The position numbers were made by a program, and so were the translations under genes. The notes beneath the pieces were generated by a model that was given only the letters and a program-made list of their open reading frames with translations, searched no databases and was not told the origin of the DNA. From SURF-24 sp964537965 (GTDB taxonomy: Bacteria; Bacteroidota; Ignavibacteria; Ignavibacteriales; SURF-24), in assembly GCA_964537965.1 (NCBI GenBank), contig CAZIDB010000221.1, positions 1-7,718 of the forward strand: a stretch of 7,718 nt of DNA. The letters are read 5' to 3'. This document shows positions 1 through 7,420 of the stretch, one piece after another (the first letter of the stretch is position 1; each line of letters starts with the position of its first letter).

Positions 1-45
1 TGCCTTTTAAGCAGAGGGTCGGTGGTTCGAGCCCACCCGCGCTCA
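1..45 (+). tRNA. tRNA-Lys(UUU), 3' part only
   Basis: The window opens inside a tRNA. The anticodon loop CTTTTAA (4-10) puts TTT at 6-8, which reads lysine codons. The 3' side of the anticodon stem is 11-15, and bases 1-3 (TGC) pair with its first three bases, GCA. The variable loop is 16-20. The T arm is GGTGG / TTCGAGC / CCACC (21-37) with a perfect 5-bp stem. The 3' acceptor strand is 38-44 and the discriminator base is A45. CCA is not encoded (CAA follows), so it would be added enzymatically. The D arm and 5' acceptor strand lie before the window. The next element is an intrinsic terminator, which fits the end of a tRNA transcript. Confidence 0.92.
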
Positions 46-46
46 C

Positions 47-93
47 AAATTAAAGCCTTGTAAGTTAATAACTTGTAAGGCTTTAATTTTTTT
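47..93 (+). terminator. Intrinsic terminator after tRNA-Lys
   Basis: Positions 47-66 pair with 70-89 around a 3-nt loop (AAT, 67-69). The pairing is continuous through the GCCTT/AAGGC core, with two G-T wobbles. The right arm runs into a T-rich tract (87-93). It starts two bases after the tRNA and so most likely ends the tRNA transcript. The arms are A-rich on the left and T-rich on the right, so it could also work weakly on the other strand. Confidence 0.88.
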
Positions 94-287
94 AAAGAAA
101 TTGGTGAGTAATTTTAGGGGGCAACTTTTCAGGTATTAAATCATTTTTTAGGGGCTTTCAATTTTTACGGAGTGTTTTCCCTTTTATGGCTCTATTTCAA
201 ATCAGGTGCAACTGATCTTGACTTGATGAAAGTCGAAGAAGATAAGTATAGTACCCCAAGAAGAAGTATTAAACTCATTTATGTAAT

Positions 288-440
288 ATGAAAAATAAAG
301 ACAAACAGGAATTACGAAAGCTCTTGAAAAAATATTATTTGTATAAGAGAATAATTGATATGGAAGAGCTTAAAGGAAAATTCGAAGAAGGGGTTAGAAA
401 GCACTATGAGCAGCAGGATAACGTTGAAAGAAATGAATAA
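288..440 (+). CDS. Small hypothetical protein, 50 residues, charged helix
   Basis: This is an ATG-to-TAA frame of 50 codons. The product is very rich in Lys and Glu and has no signal peptide, membrane segment or cysteine. Regular hydrophobic spacing (LRKLLKKYYLYKRIIDMEEL) suggests one amphipathic or coiled-coil helix. I do not recognise a family. Its start overlaps the stop of a 21-codon frame (226-291) in an ATGA arrangement, which could allow translational coupling, but neither start has a clear Shine-Dalgarno sequence. A terminator-like hairpin follows 22 bases after its stop, which supports a real transcript. It could still be a chance ORF in AT-rich intergenic DNA, since Lys/Glu-rich frames arise easily in such sequence. 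Confidence 0.4.
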   Translation: MKNKDKQELRKLLKKYYLYKRIIDMEELKGKFEEGVRKHYEQQDNVERNE

Positions 441-462
441 TTGAGTAGAACGCAATATTTAT

Positions 463-489
463 GGGGACCAATAAAGTCCCCCACTTTTT
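463..489 (+). terminator. Intrinsic terminator candidate downstream of the small ORF
   Basis: GGGGAC (463-468) pairs perfectly with GTCCCC (476-481) around a 7-nt loop, followed by CAC and five Ts (485-489). A second small hairpin abuts it: CACTTT (482-487) with AAAGTG (492-497). The GC-rich stem stands out in this AT-rich region and sits just after the stop at 440. It would end a transcript from the small ORF and insulate the large gene starting at 738. Confidence 0.65.
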
Positions 490-543
490 ATAAAGTGTCT
501 TATGCTGGAGTCTAGATTGTATTCCGTCTATTTTATTATTTTC

Positions 544-574
544 TTGACATCATCAAGCAAAAAAATTAGCTTTC
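544..574 (+). promoter_or_regulatory. Possible Bacteroidota-type promoter for the secreted-protein gene
   Basis: TTGACA (544-549) is followed by TAGCTTTC (567-574). This fits the Bacteroidota pattern of a -33 TTG and a -7 TAnnTTTG, with 20 bases between the TTG and the TA. Only the last base of the -7 motif differs. It lies downstream of the 463-489 terminator and would give a 5' leader of about 155 bases before the ATG at 738. Such matches are common in AT-rich DNA, so position is the main support. Confidence 0.33.
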
Positions 575-722
575 GTAAGTGTAATTTTGAAAAACGCCAC
601 GCCGACAACTTAAAGCATCCATTAAGAATTTATTATTTATAAAATATAGTTCCTGTCTGCACTCAATTACTTCTGCCGGATAAATAGTAAATACAACTCA
701 TTTATTGTTTTATTAAAATGTT

Positions 723-727
723 GGAGG
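723..727 (+). promoter_or_regulatory. Shine-Dalgarno sequence setting the start at 738
   Basis: GGAGG ends 10 bases before the ATG at 738 and decides this start, which also begins a good signal peptide. The barrel gene starting at 3809 has no such sequence, so the two large genes may be initiated differently. Confidence 0.75.
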
Positions 728-737
728 TATAAGATTT

Positions 738-2868
738 ATGGATGCAATCATTAAAACCAGAGGCTTTTTATTACTAATCGTTGTATTTCTCATTTCTTCT
801 GTAATAATACCTGCTCAAGTAATTGTAACACTCGAAAAGCCACCACTGAATCAATTAAAATCAGAACATATCTGGAAACTTCAATTAAATAATACTACAC
901 AGGATATTATTAAAGCTATTCTGGTTGGTACAATAAGTAAAAGTGATGAAGGTAAAATATTCGAAGCAACATCCTCGAATATTGAAATTAAACCAGGTAT
1001 GAAGAGGATCAAACTAGCTGATTTAGGAAACATCAAAGTATTATATGGAAATAAAAAATATGAAGAGATGCTAATAAGAACAGGAAGTGTTCCTGAAGGA
1101 GAATATGAAATTTGTGTTTCAGTCCTTAATGCTGAAGATAAAAATGAATTAGGGCAGGGGTGTATAACTCAAAATATTCAACAGATTAATCCCCCTGAAC
1201 TTATAGCCCCGGAAAATAATAAAACAATTACTGAAACCAAGACAACTAATTTAGTATTTCAATGGTTGCCGCCAACACCTTTACCCATCAGTAATAATTT
1301 TTCTTATACCTTCAAATTAGTGGAGGTACTAGCTAATCAAACTCCAGAAGATGCAATTCATAATAATTTGACACTGTTTGAAAAAGAAGGTATATCAGCA
1401 ACAAATTTTAAATACCCATCTTCAGCTCCTAAATTAAGAAGTGGAAACACATATGGATGGCAAATATCAGTTAAAGATAAGGATGGGAAACTTATCTGTC
1501 CACCGAGTATAGCAGGTGCAGTAGTAGTAGTTCTTTTCACGGATGATTACGAAGATGAACTGTCATTGAAATTAAAAAATCCGATCGGTGTGAACACAAA
1601 AGAAGCAATCGTTAAATACGAATGGGATTTTTGTTGCAATGACCAATTCAAATTATTGAAAGCAAAAACTCCTAATTTGGAAGAACCAAAGTATAAGTTT
1701 TTTCTTTCGTACTTCTTTTTACCAGAAATAGATGATGAAGTTCTGGCTAAGTTCAAAATGAAACCGGAGGATATTAAAAAAAATATAATTTATACTAAGG
1801 ATGGCATTAGTGAAAAAAAGTTTGTTTATCCTCCTGATGCACCTCAATTGAAAAAGGATGGATTTTATATCTGGTGGGTCGAGGCAAGCTATAACAATAA
1901 AATATATTCTGTTGACACTGCTGCCTTTTTCTTTAATAACAGAACCGATTTACCGTCAGGTAATATAAGCTTAAAATCAATTTCGATAAATTTTTTCGAT
2001 TATGGTGATGCTCCAGATCCTACATATCCATCATTATTTGCGAGTGACGGAGCAAGACATAAATGGGGGAGTTTTTCAATTCACTGGATTCATATTTGGG
2101 GTATTTGGTTCCCTGTGTTTGATTTCTGGATGGTCGAGGATAAACGTCAAGCCTGGTTGGGTCCTTTACCTACTGGTTATACAGGGACTCTTCCACCTCC
2201 TGGTTCAGATTGGGATTGTTCAGATTTTAATGTTGAGAACTCCTGTAATCCTTTGAACAATGGGTTAGATTTTGAACTTGAAGCAAAAGTTGCTGATATA
2301 GATAACTTTGATGATGGTGTGTATTTCTTTCCTCCATCGAGTGATTATTGTTGCGATTCAGTACCAAATCCAACTTATAATCCCGATCGTACAGTTGATG
2401 TAATGGTACATATTAATGAATATTACGATCGGGTATTTGCATTATATTTAATGAGTTGGATTGATTGGGATTGCTCTGGTAACTGGGAACCAACGGAAGC
2501 TACTCACCTGGTTAGTGTGACACCAGTATGGGGGACGACTGTTGCTCCAACAGTAATGGGATGGGGAAGAATAAAGATAGAAACACAAACCTGGGAAAAG
2601 TGTTGTGCAATTTATAGACTTAAGTTTAAATGTCAATATTCCTCTGGATCACCCTTGCTATTTAGGTTCAGATTATTTCAGCAGACAATTCCAACCGTGA
2701 TGGATATTAAAGGAGAAACAATTTCAGGTGAAGATGAAGACTATCTTATTAAATGTGAGCAAGTAAGTAATGACACCTGTACTTGTGGGACATGGAATGG
2801 AATAAATTTGGGTTATGATAATGAAGCTATTAATCTAGTTCAGTGCGGAGGAACAGCTGAAAGCCATA
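738..2868 (+). CDS. Secreted GEVED-type multidomain surface protein, 5' part (continues across the assembly gap)
   Basis: This is the first 710 codons of a gene that resumes at 2969 after the Ns. Residues 1-26 form a Sec signal peptide (hydrophobic stretch 10-24, likely cleavage IIPA|Q). Residues 27-150 are a module shared with the 3809-6355 product (P-x-x-NQL at 35-40, W46, TG-x-x-PEGEY at 115-123). Residues 151-265 look like a fibronectin-III/Ig-like domain (FQWLPP at 174-179), and 281-401 like a second. Residues 420-670 match the GEVED pattern seen in FCB surface proteins: FDYGDAPDPTYPS from 420, DGARH, FDDGV at 524-528, and GEDEDYL at 664-670 in place of GEVEDYL. A cysteine-rich repeat begins at C681. 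The protein is probably exported and extracellular or envelope-bound. No catalytic motif is visible. The domain calls rest on motif recognition. The receptor or ligand is unknown. Confidence 0.85.
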
Positions 2869-3403
2869 NNNNNNNNNNNNNNNNNNNNNNNNNNNNNNNN
2901 NNNNNNNNNNNNNNNNNNNNNNNNNNNNNNNNNNNNNNNNNNNNNNNNNNNNNNNNNNNNNNNNNNNNGCAGGGCAATATGAAATCATCATAACACCACA
3001 ATGTGGTACGAATACCTGTCATTCTTGTAATATATTTTTCACTATTAAAAAGGAACCTATCCAGATATGTGATTGTGGTGCCTGGACCGGTATTGAATTA
3101 TACTATAACAATGTACTACAACCAGAGGATCAATGCGGTTCATCTGCCTCTTCAGTAAGTGCTGGAACAATAATAAAAATAAATCCACTATTTAACTGTA
3201 TTCCAAATTCACCCGATTGCCAACCGGTTTATTTACTGATTATTAAAAGAAACGGCTCTGCAGATATAATACAAACTAGTGCAAGTTTTCCATATACTTA
3301 TATACCGACACTTCCGGGGAATTATGAATTTATAATAAGTCCTGAATGTAATGGAGATACTTGTGGGTCGTGTAATGTTTTTGTCAAAGTAACAGAAAAC
3401 AAT
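2775..3403 (+). repeat. Tandem cysteine-rich protein repeats, ~113-115 residues each
   Basis: Two copies are visible at protein level. Copy 1 starts TCTCGTWNGINL at 2775, is cut by the Ns, and resumes at 2969. Copy 2 is 3065-3403, starting ICDCGAWTGIEL. Both share CxCGxWxGIxL, a Y and N, then QCG near position 23-25 of the unit. Both end xGxYExIIxPxC, TCxSCN and a beta-strand of hydrophobic residues. The first 31 residues align without gaps. A diverged third start (PCFCN at 3404) opens the final PKD-like domain. The DNA is not identical between copies, so the duplication is old. Confidence 0.75.
2869..2968. other. Assembly gap (100 Ns) inside the secreted-protein gene
   Basis: There are exactly 100 Ns, the usual placeholder for a join of unknown length. 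The frame is open on both sides but differs: codons begin at positions divisible by 3 before the gap, and at 2969 (remainder 2) after it. The gene reads through only if the real missing length leaves remainder 2 when divided by 3, which 100 does not. Any translation through the Ns that ends at 2993 is therefore an artefact. The gap falls inside a tandem repeat, a common cause of assembly breaks. Confidence 0.95.
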
Positions 3404-3700
3404 CCTTGTTTTTGCAATATTACAAAGATTCTTGTCGATGGCTCTAATCTTAATGCTATTCATATTGGTGAAACGCACACATTAACCGTCGATGGAGATA
3501 TTTGTACCGGTACAAATTGTAGCCTAGATTATATTGATTGGACTATTACACCGCCAGCTGGATCACCAGAACATATAATAAATGATTCGGCTACATATAC
3601 TTTTTCGCAAGCAAACGGAACTTATGTGATTACAGCAGTAGTGTACTGTAATGATGGTTCATCGTGCTCGTATACGTTTAATTTAATATGTAAACCCTGA
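2969..3700 (+). CDS. Secreted GEVED-type surface protein, 3' part (Cys-rich repeats and PKD-like end)
   Basis: An open frame of 243 codons runs from the first base after the Ns to TGA at 3698-3700. It has no start of its own and is the continuation of the gene starting at 738. It begins with the end of one repeat (GQYEIIITPQC, then TC-x-SCN). A full repeat follows at 3065-3403 (CDCGAWTGIEL to TCGSCNVF). A last domain starts with CFCN at 3407 and contains DWTITPPAG and YTFSQANGTYVITAVVYC, the look of a PKD/Ig-like beta-sandwich. Paired cysteines throughout suggest disulfides in an exported protein. No C-terminal type IX secretion sorting domain, LPXTG or membrane anchor is visible. The chain simply ends NLICKP. 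How the protein is held at the surface, if it is, cannot be told from the sequence. Confidence 0.85.
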   Translation, partial: AGQYEIIITPQCGTNTCHSCNIFFTIKKEPIQICDCGAWTGIELYYNNVLQPEDQCGSSASSVSAGTIIKINPLFNCIPNSPDCQPVYLLIIKRNGSADIIQTSASFPYTYIPTLPGNYEFIISPECNGDTCGSCNVFVKVTENNPCFCNITKILVDGSNLNAIHIGETHTLTVDGDICTGTNCSLDYIDWTITPPAGSPEHIINDSATYTFSQANGTYVITAVVYCNDGSSCSYTFNLICKP

Positions 3701-3712
3701 AAAGAAATAATT

Positions 3713-3761
3713 AAGGACTGGTCTGACAATCAACTTTACTAAAGCTTGAAGACCAGTCCTT
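3713..3761 (+). other. Perfect 12-bp inverted repeat between the two large genes
   Basis: AAGGACTGGTCT (3713-3724) pairs perfectly with AGACCAGTCCTT (3750-3761) around a 25-nt loop. It starts 13 bases after the stop at 3700 and ends 47 bases before the ATG at 3809. No clear U-tract follows (TGTTACAG), so it is a weak candidate for an intrinsic terminator. It may instead stabilise the 3' end of the upstream message, reduce read-through into the barrel gene, or act in both ways. The stem itself is directly visible, and its role is inferred. Confidence 0.6.
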
Positions 3762-3808
3762 GTTACAGTATTCTATAGATAAATTTTTACAATAACCAAA
3801 GCTTATAA

Positions 3809-6355
3809 ATGAAAAAAAAATATTTAATAATATTATTGTCAATGTTAATAACATCTGAATTCAGTTATTCGCAGGTATCGGTAATAATTAATCCTCCTCC
3901 ATCAAATCAATTACATATTGAAGACCTCTGGAAGGTTCAAATAAATAATATGTCTGGAATTATGAAGGATATTTATTTGATAGGAACCATAACTGAAAGT
4001 GAAAAGGGAATTATTTTTGCCGCTCAGACTAAAGTATTCAGGATTCCAAGTGGTATATCCCAGTTAAAGTATAAACAAATATCACCCGTTCATATAAATT
4101 ATTCAAATGATGAATACTCAGATATAGCAATTAAAACAGGTGGCTTGCCGGAAGGAGAATACGATTATTGTATCAAGGTGATAGATGCATCAACAGGTGA
4201 TGAATTGGTAACCAACTGCCTGCCTCAGCTTCAAAATTTATCGAACACTTTTGCTCCTCAATTGTTAGCTCCTATTGATGGAGTTGAAGTAACCGAAAAG
4301 TATCCGATATTTACATGGCTTCCGGCTACTGGAAATATAAATCCGAACAATATTAACTATCAGATAAAAATTGTACAGATATTAGATGGGCAATCTGCAA
4401 ACGATGCAGTAAATGCTAATCCACCTTGGTTTGTTACCGAGTTAAAAAGTAGCCTACTAAAGTATCCGATTTCTGCCCGTGAATTTGAAAGTGAAGAGAA
4501 ATATGCCTGGCAGGTAACTGCAGTTGATGAAAATAAAATGATATTAGCCGAAAGTGAAATAAGTCCCTTTGTTTGTATTTGTCATCCCATGCTTGGGCCA
4601 TTAGGTTCTCTTGAAGGTATGGATTCTGAAACAGAAGTAATTGAATATTCCAGGCGTACTATGACGCCAGGTACTTTTATTGCTTCTCCAAAGGAATGGA
4701 AAATGAAATCACCAGTAATGAGGAATGACTATCTATTCTCAAGTGATAGTGTAGGAAATATACCTCCAATTAAATTTTCGGGAATAACAAAATTCTATGC
4801 GCAATCCGCAAATCGGCAGGGAACAAATTCCGAAATACCTAAAAACTTTTGGCGATGGGACTTAAATACAACTCTTTCTATTTATGATATTCCGATTGGT
4901 TTCGATGCATTCGTATCTTCAGAACAGAAGAATATCAGGCAAAATATAAATATGTTTAAATTGCAATTAAGCCCGAAGCAAATACTAATGAATGAAGCAG
5001 AAAAAATTAAAGGAAATATTTTATTTAATTTTCTTTCAATGTTTTCTAATCTTGGGATAGGTACCTGCTATCCTACATATTCACCGCTGACTATTAGCGG
5101 AATTGCAGTTACTGGTGTAGATATTGAATTTACACCTGGAATATTTTACCTTGCATTCACAACGGGACGCACACAGAAATCTGTTCAGGGAAGTCCGATG
5201 TTTGAACCGACATACAAAAGAAATTTGCTTTCTGCAAAAATAGGTGTGGGTGAAAAACAGTATTCACATTTCTATCTTACCTTTAGCAAATCATGGGATG
5301 ATTCCAACTCTGTCAATCCGGATACATTTTATACAACTCCGCAGGAAAATTATCTGGTCGGTTCTGAAGTAAAAATATGTTTATTCGAGCAAATATTTAA
5401 TGTTGATGGAGAGGTTGTTGCCTCCGTCTTAACCAGGGATATAAGAGCAGCGGAATTAGAGACGGAAAAAATTCCAGGCTGGGTAAAAAAATTGGTTAAA
5501 CCGAAGATAAGCACATCAGCGGATTTTGCATATAGAATAAACAGTGAATTGAATTTGCCAACAAAAACTAAATTTGGTTTCTCTTTTAAAATGATAGGAC
5601 CGGGATTTGTAACGCATGGAGTTCCTTATCTTAGGAATGACCTGAGACAGTATGAAGTAAAAGCGGAACAGGATTTTTATAAAAAGATTTTTATTGCAAA
5701 GGTATATTACAAAAACAGCATTGACAATTTAATCCCTTGGAAAAATACAAGGACAACAATTTCTTCCTACGGAATCAATTTCTCATTAAGATTAAAGGAA
5801 TTGCCATACCTGCAAATTAATTATTCGCCTTATTTTCAATACAATGATAGTAAGTCAATAGAAAGGAAGGTCGATAATAAAACACAAATGCTTTCATTAA
5901 CAAGTGGTTATTTTTATAAAATAAATACACTAAATGCATCTTCTAATGTTTTTTATTCTTTGAATAAAAGTAATACAATGAATTCATATAATAATTATTC
6001 CACAAATAACATTTCATTTCAGCAAGCTGTCGGGTTTGAATTTCCTTTGAACCTTGCTGCTTCGTGCAGTTATATGAATTCGGAATATTCCTCAACGAAC
6101 AGTAAAATAATTTCAATTGAATTTAATGGAACATACACAGCATTCGAAGAATGGATGAGTACAATTGGAATAAATTTTACAAATGAGAAGGACAATGATA
6201 AAAAGACAGGATTTTACTTTACTTCAACTTTCCCAATCTGGTACTTAGCAGAGGTTGAAATTAGGGCGGAAAGAAATATGTATAGAGACTTATATTCAAC
6301 ATTGAATAATTATAATGAGTTTATTTTTCAGTTTACAATATCAAAAAGATTGTAA
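3809..6355 (+). CDS. Predicted outer-membrane beta-barrel protein with a shared N-terminal module
   Basis: The product has 848 residues. Residues 1-21 form a signal peptide (KKK start, hydrophobic 5-15, likely cleavage SYS|Q). Residues 22-148 are paralogous to the module of the upstream protein: NQL at 33-35, LWK-x-Q-x-NN at 40-47, TG-x-LPEGEY at 110-118, offset by five residues throughout. Residues 149-258 are fibronectin-III/Ig-like (FTWLPAT around W170, YAWQVTAVDE). A linker (259-345) leads to about 500 residues of alternating polar/hydrophobic strands with many Tyr, Phe and Asn, as in an outer-membrane barrel. Residues 413-456 (YSPLTISG, TGVDIEF, FYLAFTTG) look like a conserved strand pair of FCB barrels. 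The last strand is NEFIFQFTISKRL. I see no TonB box, plug or peptidoglycan-binding domain. The start has no Shine-Dalgarno but is fixed by the signal peptide. The likely place is the outer membrane, and the substrate is unknown. Confidence 0.75.
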   Translation: MKKKYLIILLSMLITSEFSYSQVSVIINPPPSNQLHIEDLWKVQINNMSGIMKDIYLIGTITESEKGIIFAAQTKVFRIPSGISQLKYKQISPVHINYSNDEYSDIAIKTGGLPEGEYDYCIKVIDASTGDELVTNCLPQLQNLSNTFAPQLLAPIDGVEVTEKYPIFTWLPATGNINPNNINYQIKIVQILDGQSANDAVNANPPWFVTELKSSLLKYPISAREFESEEKYAWQVTAVDENKMILAESEISPFVCICHPMLGPLGSLEGMDSETEVIEYSRRTMTPGTFIASPKEWKMKSPVMRNDYLFSSDSVGNIPPIKFSGITKFYAQSANRQGTNSEIPKNFWRWDLNTTLSIYDIPIGFDAFVSSEQKNIRQNINMFKLQLSPKQILMNEAEKIKGNILFNFLSMFSNLGIGTCYPTYSPLTISGIAVTGVDIEFTPGIFYLAFTTGRTQKSVQGSPMFEPTYKRNLLSAKIGVGEKQYSHFYLTFSKSWDDSNSVNPDTFYTTPQENYLVGSEVKICLFEQIFNVDGEVVASVLTRDIRAAELETEKIPGWVKKLVKPKISTSADFAYRINSELNLPTKTKFGFSFKMIGPGFVTHGVPYLRNDLRQYEVKAEQDFYKKIFIAKVYYKNSIDNLIPWKNTRTTISSYGINFSLRLKELPYLQINYSPYFQYNDSKSIERKVDNKTQMLSLTSGYFYKINTLNASSNVFYSLNKSNTMNSYNNYSTNNISFQQAVGFEFPLNLAASCSYMNSEYSSTNSKIISIEFNGTYTAFEEWMSTIGINFTNEKDNDKKTGFYFTSTFPIWYLAEVEIRAERNMYRDLYSTLNNYNEFIFQFTISKRL

Positions 6356-6464
6356 ACTATTAATAATGTGAGTTTGATTTTAGAATCATTATTATGATCA
6401 TTAAAGATCTGTTGAGTCCTTCAGGATATTGCAATAATTGGACTAGTGTTGATTAAAATTATTA

Positions 6465-6488
6465 TGTACTGCTATCAAAAAGTCAAAC
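6465..6488. repeat. Terminal inverted repeat (orfB side) of the IS
   Basis: The segment begins TGTACTG and contains CAAAAAGT followed by CAAAC. Termini of the IS150 group typically show TG at the tip, an ACTG close behind and a run like AAAAAGT further in. It lies 29 bases outside the OrfB stop codon, where an end is expected. The partner repeat is outside the window, so the boundary is inferred from resemblance and position. Confidence 0.6.
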
Positions 6489-6516
6489 AAAAATAAAGAA
6501 ATATGGTAGAGAAAAA

Positions 6517-7413
6517 TTAAGCGACATTTTTATAATTTAATTTAGTTTCAAAATCAACGGGGCTTAAATAATTCAATGAAGAATGCAGATAATCCTGATT
6601 GTAATAGTTGATAAAGTTTTTAACCTTACTAGCAGCTTCTTCAAAAGTATCAAATTCATTTTGATAAATAATTTCTTCTTTTAAGGTTCTCATAAATCTT
6701 TCTGTCTCAGCATTGCCTTTTGGATTACAATAAGAAGTAGTTATATGATTGATTCCCATCAGTTGAGTAAAACTTTCAAACTTCAGACTTGTAGGCTGGC
6801 TTCCGTTATCACTCATTAAGTTTATAGAGTATTCTCTGGACCCTTTGGGGCATCTCAGTTCAATAGCTTCCTGAAGCGCTTCAATCCAATCATCCGATTT
6901 TGATCTGACATTTAATTTATAACCAACTACCATTTTACTGTACCAATCAATTACAATTACCAGGTAAACCCAGCCAAAAGAATTGATATAAAATTTTGTC
7001 ATATCAATACCCCACCACTGGTTTATTTCTGTTGCTCTTGGCTTTTCTTTTTGTGGAGTCCTTTTAGCTTTATAGCGCTTTACCTCAACTAACAAGTTGT
7101 GTGTTTTCATCAATCTGTAGACCCTGCCCGGACTTATAGAATAATGCTCTTTGTATTTTAAGTATGCCCATATTCTCCGGTATCCCCAGTAAAGATGATC
7201 AGCCTTTATCTCCTTTATTTTTTCCAACAGTTCATTTTGTTTAATTGTGGTTTGTTCAATTACCGTTCTTTCTTCTTTATCTTTTATAGAGATACTGCTG
7301 TAATAACTGCTCCGGCTTATGCTAAGTACTTTACAGACTCTGCTTACCGGGTATCCTTCTGAACTAAGTGTTTCTATCAATTGATTATTGCTTAACTTAG
7401 ACTTGTCTAACAA
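6517..7413 (-). CDS. IS3-family transposase OrfB (DDE integrase core)
   Basis: This is the catalytic half of the transposase, 298 residues. Residues 58-110 match the HTH_21 region (YWGYRRIWAYL). Residues 128-290 are the retroviral-type integrase core. The catalytic triad is visible as D137 (WWGIDMTKF), D202 (LMSDNGSQ) and E238 (NAETERFMRTLKEE), the last two 35 residues apart as expected for IS3. The end NYYNQDYLHSSLNYLSPVDFE is typical of the family. The first codon of this frame is TTG at 7413 with no Shine-Dalgarno, and the frame is closed by TAA 18 bases upstream, so OrfB is normally expected as an OrfAB fusion made by frameshifting. Here it is in the +1 frame relative to OrfA, not the usual -1. 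All catalytic residues are intact. Confidence 0.93.
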   Translation of the reverse strand: MLDKSKLSNNQLIETLSSEGYPVSRVCKVLSISRSSYYSSISIKDKEERTVIEQTTIKQNELLEKIKEIKADHLYWGYRRIWAYLKYKEHYSISPGRVYRLMKTHNLLVEVKRYKAKRTPQKEKPRATEINQWWGIDMTKFYINSFGWVYLVIVIDWYSKMVVGYKLNVRSKSDDWIEALQEAIELRCPKGSREYSINLMSDNGSQPTSLKFESFTQLMGINHITTSYCNPKGNAETERFMRTLKEEIIYQNEFDTFEEAASKVKNFINYYNQDYLHSSLNYLSPVDFETKLNYKNVA

Positions 7414-7420
7414 GTTAGAT

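Noticed and set aside
2002..2256. 84-codon plus-strand frame inside the GEVED region.
   Set aside because: It overlaps in another frame a strongly supported coding region with recognisable motifs.
2382..2433. 10-bp perfect inverted repeat (CCCGATCGTA / TACGATCGGG) 32 bases apart inside the secreted-protein gene.
   Set aside because: It is inside clear coding sequence, and a match of this length at this distance is not rare in a 7.7-kb window. Each arm contains the self-complementary CGATCG, which makes it easier to arise.
738..2993. A single 751-residue protein read through the Ns and ending at 2993.
   Set aside because: The end is an artefact of the placeholder length. The frame from 2969 to 3700 continues the repeat pattern and is clearly the true continuation.
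3233..3478. 81-codon minus-strand frame opposite the Cys-rich repeats.
   Set aside because: It is antisense to a supported coding region, has no Shine-Dalgarno or domain, and its composition looks like a shadow of the real frame.
3760..3787. TTG (3760-3762) and TAAATTTT (3780-3787) as a promoter for the barrel gene.
   Set aside because: The spacing of 17 bases is short for the Bacteroidota pattern and the -7 match lies in a low-complexity A/T stretch. The TTG also overlaps the stem-loop arm.
6361..6394. Inverted repeat TAATAATG / CATTATTA after the barrel gene, considered as its terminator.
   Set aside because: The stem has a single G-C pair, the loop is 18 bases and no T-tract follows. It is too weak in AT-rich DNA to call.
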